NCBI GenBank assembly: GCA_964563165.1
Contig: CAZLWA010000005.1
Span: forward strand, 157,923 to 221,922
Length of the DNA stretch: 64,000 nucleotides
Reading direction: 5' to 3'
Origin: CAZLWA01 sp964563165
GTDB taxonomy: Bacteria > CLD3 > SB21
Of the stretch, positions 60,224 to 64,000 are shown piece by piece (position 1 is the first letter of the stretch; every line of letters begins with the position of its first letter). The translations under genes and the position numbers were made by a program. Under the pieces are notes generated by a model that was not told the origin of the DNA, made no database searches, and saw only the letters and a list, made by a program, of their open reading frames with translations.

Positions 60224-61018
60224 TTGAATAAACATAGAATTGTTTTCGTGCTGACATTTGTTCTTTTACACAGCTGCGGAACGCCGAAAGAAGCGGTCCG
60301 TGATCCCGTTTCTATCGAAGGCGTCAGCCCGATCGGCCTCATTCGAAAGAATAATGAAAATGGCAGGACGATCGGTTTTATCAAGGCAACGACCACGCTG
60401 AATTTAGAGTCGTCGAAATCGGCGAATCAATTCAGCGCGCAGCTGGCGATCAAATTTCCCGACTCCGTATATATCCGTATCGAAGGCATTCTGGGAATTG
60501 CCGGATTGAAAGCTTCTTTGAATAAAGAAACTTTTGTGGTTTATAATATCATCGACCGGTACGTTGTACGCGGGCAGACGAATTCGGAAGCTATTCGCAA
60601 AACATTTGATTACGATATTAGTTTTGAAGAAATGATAGAACTGCTCTCGGGTCTGGTGAAAATCAGGGAAACCGAACTCGCCGAACTGACCGATTTTTCG
60701 ACGGATCAAAGTTACTATCTGATGACCTTTAAAAATCATGACGGGACAAAAAAAGTATGGATCGATCCGTATGCCCATTGTGCCGTGAGCAAGATCCATT
60801 ATTACGATACGAACGATCAACTGACGCTTGAAAAGGAATTTACACGATTTGAAAATTTCGACGGCGTTTACCTGCCGAGGTACGTACGCGTGTTGAGATC
60901 GAAAGAAAGAGATTTGTTGACTTTTTATTTTAATTCGCGGGCCATCAACAAGGGCTTTAACAGTAAGCTGTTCACCATTAAATATCCCGACGATATCAAA
61001 GTCATTCAACAGAAATAG
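60224..61018 (+). CDS. DUF4292 lipoprotein (LolA-like fold)
   Basis: A 264-residue lipoprotein. The frame runs back to 60131 inside the TPR gene, but TTG at 60224, close behind CCAGGAAC, gives a proper signal peptide with lipobox LLHSC. The body matches DUF4292: repeated beta strands with LAIKFPDSVYIRIEG and ILGIAGLKASLN, and later VWIDPYAHCAVSKIHYYD and FENFDGVYLPRYVRV. The fold resembles LolA/LolB lipoprotein carriers, so a role in outer-membrane assembly is plausible but unproven. It is 20 bases after the TPR gene and two bases before the glycosyltransferase gene. Confidence 0.85.
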   Translation: MNKHRIVFVLTFVLLHSCGTPKEAVRDPVSIEGVSPIGLIRKNNENGRTIGFIKATTTLNLESSKSANQFSAQLAIKFPDSVYIRIEGILGIAGLKASLNKETFVVYNIIDRYVVRGQTNSEAIRKTFDYDISFEEMIELLSGLVKIRETELAELTDFSTDQSYYLMTFKNHDGTKKVWIDPYAHCAVSKIHYYDTNDQLTLEKEFTRFENFDGVYLPRYVRVLRSKERDLLTFYFNSRAINKGFNSKLFTIKYPDDIKVIQQK

Positions 61019-61020
61019 CG

Positions 61021-61995
61021 ATGATCCGCAAAAAAAAACCGACGCCCACAAGGGTTTCAAAAAAATCCATCGACATCAGCGTGGTCATTCCGCTGGTCAA
61101 CGAAGAGGAGTCTTTGCGTGAATTGACCGGTAAGATCCATTCCGCGATTTCGGCCATCCGACTAACGTATGAGATTATTTTTGTCGACGACGGCAGTACG
61201 GATCGTTCGTTTGAAGTGATACAAGAATTGAAATCGGAAAGCCCGGCGATCAAGGCGATCCGCTTTAAGAAAAATTACGGTAAGTCGGCCGCGCTGGCCG
61301 AAGGGTTCAAATCGGCCAGGGGAAATTATGTGATCACTATGGATGCCGATCTGCAGGATGATCCGGGCGAAATCCCGAATCTCATCCGAAAATTGGAGGA
61401 AGGGTACGATCTTGTTTCCGGCTGGAAAAAGAAGCGCTACGACCCGATCGCCAAGACGATCCCGTCCAGGTTCTTCAATTTCGTGACCGGCGTGATGACG
61501 GGAATCAAATTACACGACTTTAATTGCGGCTTGAAAGCCTATCGGCGCGAAGTTCTGCAGGACGTGAGTTTATACGGCGAACTGCATCGCTACATTCCCG
61601 TGCTGGCGGATTGGGAAGGGTACAAAAAGATCACCGAAATCGTCGTTCAGCATCATCCCAGAAAGTACGGACACACGAAGTTCGGCGTATCGCGTTTTAT
61701 CAGGGGCTTTTTGGATTTGGTCACCGTACTGTTCCTTTCGCGTTATGTGAAACGGCCGCTTCATTTTTTCGGTCTCATCGGTGCGGTTATTTTGCTCATC
61801 GGCATAGGCATCAATGCTTATTTGACGGCGCAATGGTTTTTAGGAACCGCTATCGGAAACCGTCCGATCATATTCTTAGGTGTACTTCTGGTCGTGGTTG
61901 GCTTTCAAATTATTTTTACCGGGCTGATCGGCGAAATGATCACCCACCATTTTCAAAAGCAGCAGGAATTTCCGGTCAGAGAGAGAATCGAATGA
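61021..61995 (+). CDS. Polyprenyl-phosphate-type GT2 glycosyltransferase
   Basis: A 324-residue family 2 glycosyltransferase with two C-terminal membrane helices (about residues 245-265 and 280-305). Motifs are VVIPLVNEEESL, FVDDGSTDRS, the DxD in MDADLQDDP and the DFNCGLKAYRRE block, as in DPM1/GtrB/ArnC-type enzymes that load a sugar onto polyprenyl phosphate. The N-terminus is basic (KKKPTPTRVSKK). It starts two bases after the DUF4292 stop, so it belongs to that unit. Confidence 0.9.
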   Translation: MIRKKKPTPTRVSKKSIDISVVIPLVNEEESLRELTGKIHSAISAIRLTYEIIFVDDGSTDRSFEVIQELKSESPAIKAIRFKKNYGKSAALAEGFKSARGNYVITMDADLQDDPGEIPNLIRKLEEGYDLVSGWKKKRYDPIAKTIPSRFFNFVTGVMTGIKLHDFNCGLKAYRREVLQDVSLYGELHRYIPVLADWEGYKKITEIVVQHHPRKYGHTKFGVSRFIRGFLDLVTVLFLSRYVKRPLHFFGLIGAVILLIGIGINAYLTAQWFLGTAIGNRPIIFLGVLLVVVGFQIIFTGLIGEMITHHFQKQQEFPVRERIE

Positions 61996-62092
61996 TCCGG
62001 CGGCGGCGCTCCTGCACGGACCTGCAACATGGCCCGCGCCATGGGGATGGTTTCACCGGAAGCGCGCGAAATGAGACCTGAGTGTATACCCT

Positions 62093-62560
62093 ATGCCTGA
62101 AAAAAAAAATGAACAAAAGACCATCGCGACGAATCGAAAAGCGCGCCACGAATTTGAAATTCTCGACACTATCGAAGCCGGTATCGCGCTTTTAGGCAGT
62201 GAGGTCAAATCGCTGCGCGATGGCAAAGTGAACATTCAAGACAGCCATGCCCGTATAGAGAACGGCCAGGTGACCCTGTATCATGCACACATCCCCGAAT
62301 ATACACAAGCCAATCTCAACAATCACGACGAGTACCGGCCGAAGAAACTGCTTTTGCATCGAAGCCAAATCCGAAAATTGCAGCGGCAAGTGGAAGAAAA
62401 AGGCATGACGTTGATTCCGCTCGCACTTTATTTTAATGAGAAGAATTTGGTGAAGGTCACACTGGCCGTGGCCCGCGGGAAGAAGTTTTTCGATAAACGC
62501 GACGCGATCGCCAAACGCGACGTCGAACGGTCGCTGCAAAGGGAATTTCGCGGAAAATGA
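62093..62560 (+). CDS. smpB: SsrA-binding protein
   Basis: A 155-residue SmpB, the partner of tmRNA in rescue of stalled ribosomes. The signatures NRKARHEFEILDTIEAGIAL, GSEVKSLRDGKVNIQDS and the KKFFDKRDAIAKRD tail are all present. No tmRNA gene is seen near it. The start ATG at 62093 has no clear ribosome binding site. About 100 bases separate it from the glycosyltransferase gene; that gap holds no gene. Confidence 0.97.
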   Translation: MPEKKNEQKTIATNRKARHEFEILDTIEAGIALLGSEVKSLRDGKVNIQDSHARIENGQVTLYHAHIPEYTQANLNNHDEYRPKKLLLHRSQIRKLQRQVEEKGMTLIPLALYFNEKNLVKVTLAVARGKKFFDKRDAIAKRDVERSLQREFRGK

Positions 62561-62750
62561 TTCCCGCATTTGAGGAGCACCGTCAAATCCTTTTGTTGAT
62601 TTCACAACTATTCTTTATTATCTTGGTTCTGCCATTCCGCATATTCTAAACGACCCCATTCTGAATTACAGGCATTTCTCTTTACTATTGAGCGGCTGCA
62701 GAATAAAATTATGTGATGATTTTTGAACCCTTTTCAGGAGGAAAGTTGCC

Positions 62751-63200
62751 ATGAAAACAGTGAGCGCTATTATTTCGGGGAGAGAACTTTACTGTGTCGC
62801 CGTTGGAACGACGCTTATCGATGTGATCAAATTTATGGCGAGCAAGAATATCGGAGCGGTCGTGATAGTGGATAACCTTCAAAGTAAAAAACTTCTGGGG
62901 ATCTTTTCAGAACGTGATTTGATGAAACGCGTAGTAGTACAAGGCATAGAAATAAACCGTACGAAAATTGACGACGTCATGACCAAGAATGTGGCGGTCG
63001 GCAATGCCAATGAAAGTTATGACGTATGCCTCGAGGCGATGAAAAAAATAAAATCCCGCCACTTGCCCATCGTCGACGGGGAACGCCTTATCGGCATGGT
63101 ATCGATGCGCGATTTGATGGAAGTCAATATCGAAGACAAAGACGAAGAAATAAAAATGATGAACGCCTACATACATGACATCCCGAAATCCTCGTTATAG
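62751..63200 (+). CDS. Two-CBS-domain protein
   Basis: A 149-residue protein made of two CBS domains (about residues 5-65 and 75-135): LIDVIKFMASKNIGAVVIVD then GIFSERDLMKRVV, and CLEAMKKIKSRHLPIVDGERLIGMVSMRDLM. Such pairs bind adenine nucleotides and work as energy sensors or regulators of an unlinked partner. CAGGAGGAAAGTTGCC precedes the ATG, a strong site. It is followed three bases later by the DUF309 gene. Confidence 0.92.
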   Translation: MKTVSAIISGRELYCVAVGTTLIDVIKFMASKNIGAVVIVDNLQSKKLLGIFSERDLMKRVVVQGIEINRTKIDDVMTKNVAVGNANESYDVCLEAMKKIKSRHLPIVDGERLIGMVSMRDLMEVNIEDKDEEIKMMNAYIHDIPKSSL

Positions 63201-63203
63201 TGC

Positions 63204-63554
63204 ATGTTCGCGGACCATCACACGGAATTTGAAAAAGCCATAGGCGAATTTAATCGACAGCAATTTTTCGAATGTCACGAATCTCTGGAAACCATTTGGC
63301 GGGAGTGCGAAGGAGAATTAAAAATTCTATTGCAGGGGATCATTCATACGGCGGTTGGGTTTTTTCATCTTCAGCGAAAAAACATGAATGGCGCGAGAAG
63401 GCAATTGGACAAAGGTTTGAGGAAATTCAATCAAATTGATTTGCCGGCATTTGAAAAAAAACTCAATCTCCATTTAACATTGTTTCAATCTGAAATTCTC
63501 ACATTTCGTCAGAATCTCCACCTTCTCAATCCTCAGTTCCCGAAAATCAAGTGA
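63204..63554 (+). CDS. DUF309 protein
   Basis: A 116-residue helical protein of the DUF309 family with the signature FFECHESLETIWRE followed by LLQGIIHTAVGFFHLQRKN. The E-C-H-E-x-L-E-x2-W core is strictly kept in the family, whose function is unknown. It starts three bases after the CBS gene and is probably translated with it. Confidence 0.88.
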   Translation: MFADHHTEFEKAIGEFNRQQFFECHESLETIWRECEGELKILLQGIIHTAVGFFHLQRKNMNGARRQLDKGLRKFNQIDLPAFEKKLNLHLTLFQSEILTFRQNLHLLNPQFPKIK

Positions 63555-63574
63555 AGTTCTACCCATGTGCCGTA

Positions 63575-63713
63575 TTGGTTCCCCCGGCTAAGGAGGGGTG
63601 TCCTGCGCCAGACCTGTCAGCCTCTGGCTGAGAAGGACGAGGTGGTGAATACGATGACTGCTTTAACCGCTTCTTTCGCAACGCTCAGGACGAACTCTTG
63701 AAAAGGAGGGGAA
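63575..63713. repeat. Possible dispersed intergenic repeat after the DUF309 gene
   Basis: The gap holds GGCTAAGGAGGGGTGTCC, GACGAGGTGGTGAAT and AAAAGGAGGGGAATTAAA, phrases of the type often found in repeated intergenic elements. There is no reading frame with a recognisable product. Confidence 0.35.
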
Positions 63714-63759
63714 TTAAATTTCTTCAATCCGCTTGATGGCTTTTTGCGGGAAAAACAAA

Positions 63760-64000
63760 CTACCGTGTGGGGAGCATAACGGTGAATTTTGATCCTTTTC
63801 CGACCTCGCTGTCCACGTGAATGTTGCCGTTGTTTTCCGTGACGAGGCGGCTGCAGATCGATAAGCCGAGGCCCATGCCTTCGGTTTTTGTCGTGAAGAA
63901 CGGGTTGAAGATCTTTTCCAGATTTTCCTGTGCGATCCCGCTTCCCGTGTCCTCGATTTCAATGGCCACAAAAGGAAGATCTTGATCGAACGCGTCGTCC
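63760..64000 (-). CDS. Sensor histidine kinase, C-terminal end only
   Basis: The window ends inside this gene; about 80 C-terminal residues are visible. They form the end of a HATPase_c domain: IEIEDTGSGIAQENLEKIFNPFFTTK with GMGLGLSICSRLVTENNG and GKGSKFTVMLPTR. The frame is open to the last base on the minus strand. It differs from the other two kinases here, so it belongs to another kinase subfamily (PAS-type NtrB-like kinases often end so). Confidence 0.88.
   Translation of the reverse strand, partial: DDAFDQDLPFVAIEIEDTGSGIAQENLEKIFNPFFTTKTEGMGLGLSICSRLVTENNGNIHVDSEVGKGSKFTVMLPTR

Noticed and set aside
61996..62750. Search for a tmRNA gene near smpB
   Set aside because: No tRNA-like 3' end or tag sequence could be seen in the gaps on either side of smpB.

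Overview
The window is a 64 kb piece of a Gram-negative bacterial chromosome. It carries heptose-LPS genes (hldD, hldE), an LptF/LptG-type permease, two TonB-dependent receptors with carboxypeptidase-like N-terminal domains, several lipoproteins and a DUF4292 protein. The mix of a Reg_prop/Y_Y_Y sensor kinase, DUF4292 and CarboxypepD_reg-type receptors points to the FCB (Fibrobacteres-Chlorobi-Bacteroidetes) superphylum. Clear Shine-Dalgarno sites before many genes and sigma70-like promoters (for example TTGCAA-N17-TATATT before yceI) argue for an Ignavibacteria-, Calditrichota- or KSB1-like lineage rather than Bacteroidia. This placement is an inference. I see no tRNA, rRNA, CRISPR array, insertion sequence or prophage.

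Layout. 0-9.3 kb, plus strand: the 3' end of a Clp ATPase, a solitary nuoN, ddl, an enoyl-CoA hydratase, a DUF3592 protein, a divergent EF-G, a SirB1-like protein and a DUF2400 protein that looks like a distant endonuclease III relative. 9.3-16.7 kb: on the minus strand a small membrane protein, nth, an orphan histidine kinase, a PA0069-type radical SAM protein and a polysaccharide deacetylase; on the plus strand an oversized transketolase-family enzyme. 17-27.5 kb, minus strand: a tightly packed envelope operon (LeuB-family dehydrogenase, hldD, threonine dehydratase, hldE, glycosyltransferase, flippase, RNase R, LptF/LptG). 27.7-34.4 kb, plus strand: an unknown membrane protein, the decayed tail of a histidine kinase, a 1243-residue propeller-type sensor kinase and a DUF885-like lipoprotein. 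34.4-46.8 kb, minus strand: purE-purK, an Ada-like repair protein, PaiB and DUF1203 proteins, a Tricorn-type protease, htpG, and a TonB receptor with a small lipoprotein. 47-50 kb, plus strand: ECF sigma factor, anti-sigma factor and a Spy-like periplasmic protein, then yceI and a MarR regulator. 50-58.5 kb, minus strand: DUF2147 protein, DEAD-box helicase, lipA, HIT protein, orphan glutamine amidotransferase, M50B protease and a second TonB receptor. 58.8-63.6 kb, plus strand: TPR lipoprotein, DUF4292 lipoprotein, GT2 glycosyltransferase, smpB, CBS protein and DUF309 protein. The window ends inside another histidine kinase on the minus strand.

Most of the content is housekeeping and envelope biology. 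The points that stand out are: (1) a sigma/anti-sigma/Spy-like trio resembling CnrH-CnrY-CnrX in layout; (2) a GAF-like plus kinase cassette present in two intact proteins and one frameshifted remnant; (3) two intergenic arrays of five heptamers, each directly after a stop codon; (4) two 12-adenine tracts inside coding sequences, one in the signal peptide of a TonB receptor; (5) a DUF2400 protein with a four-cysteine loop like that of endonuclease III; (6) an EF-G with NELD in place of NKxD; and (7) a possible small RNA at about 16.8-16.98 kb. I found no clearly new defence or mobile system.
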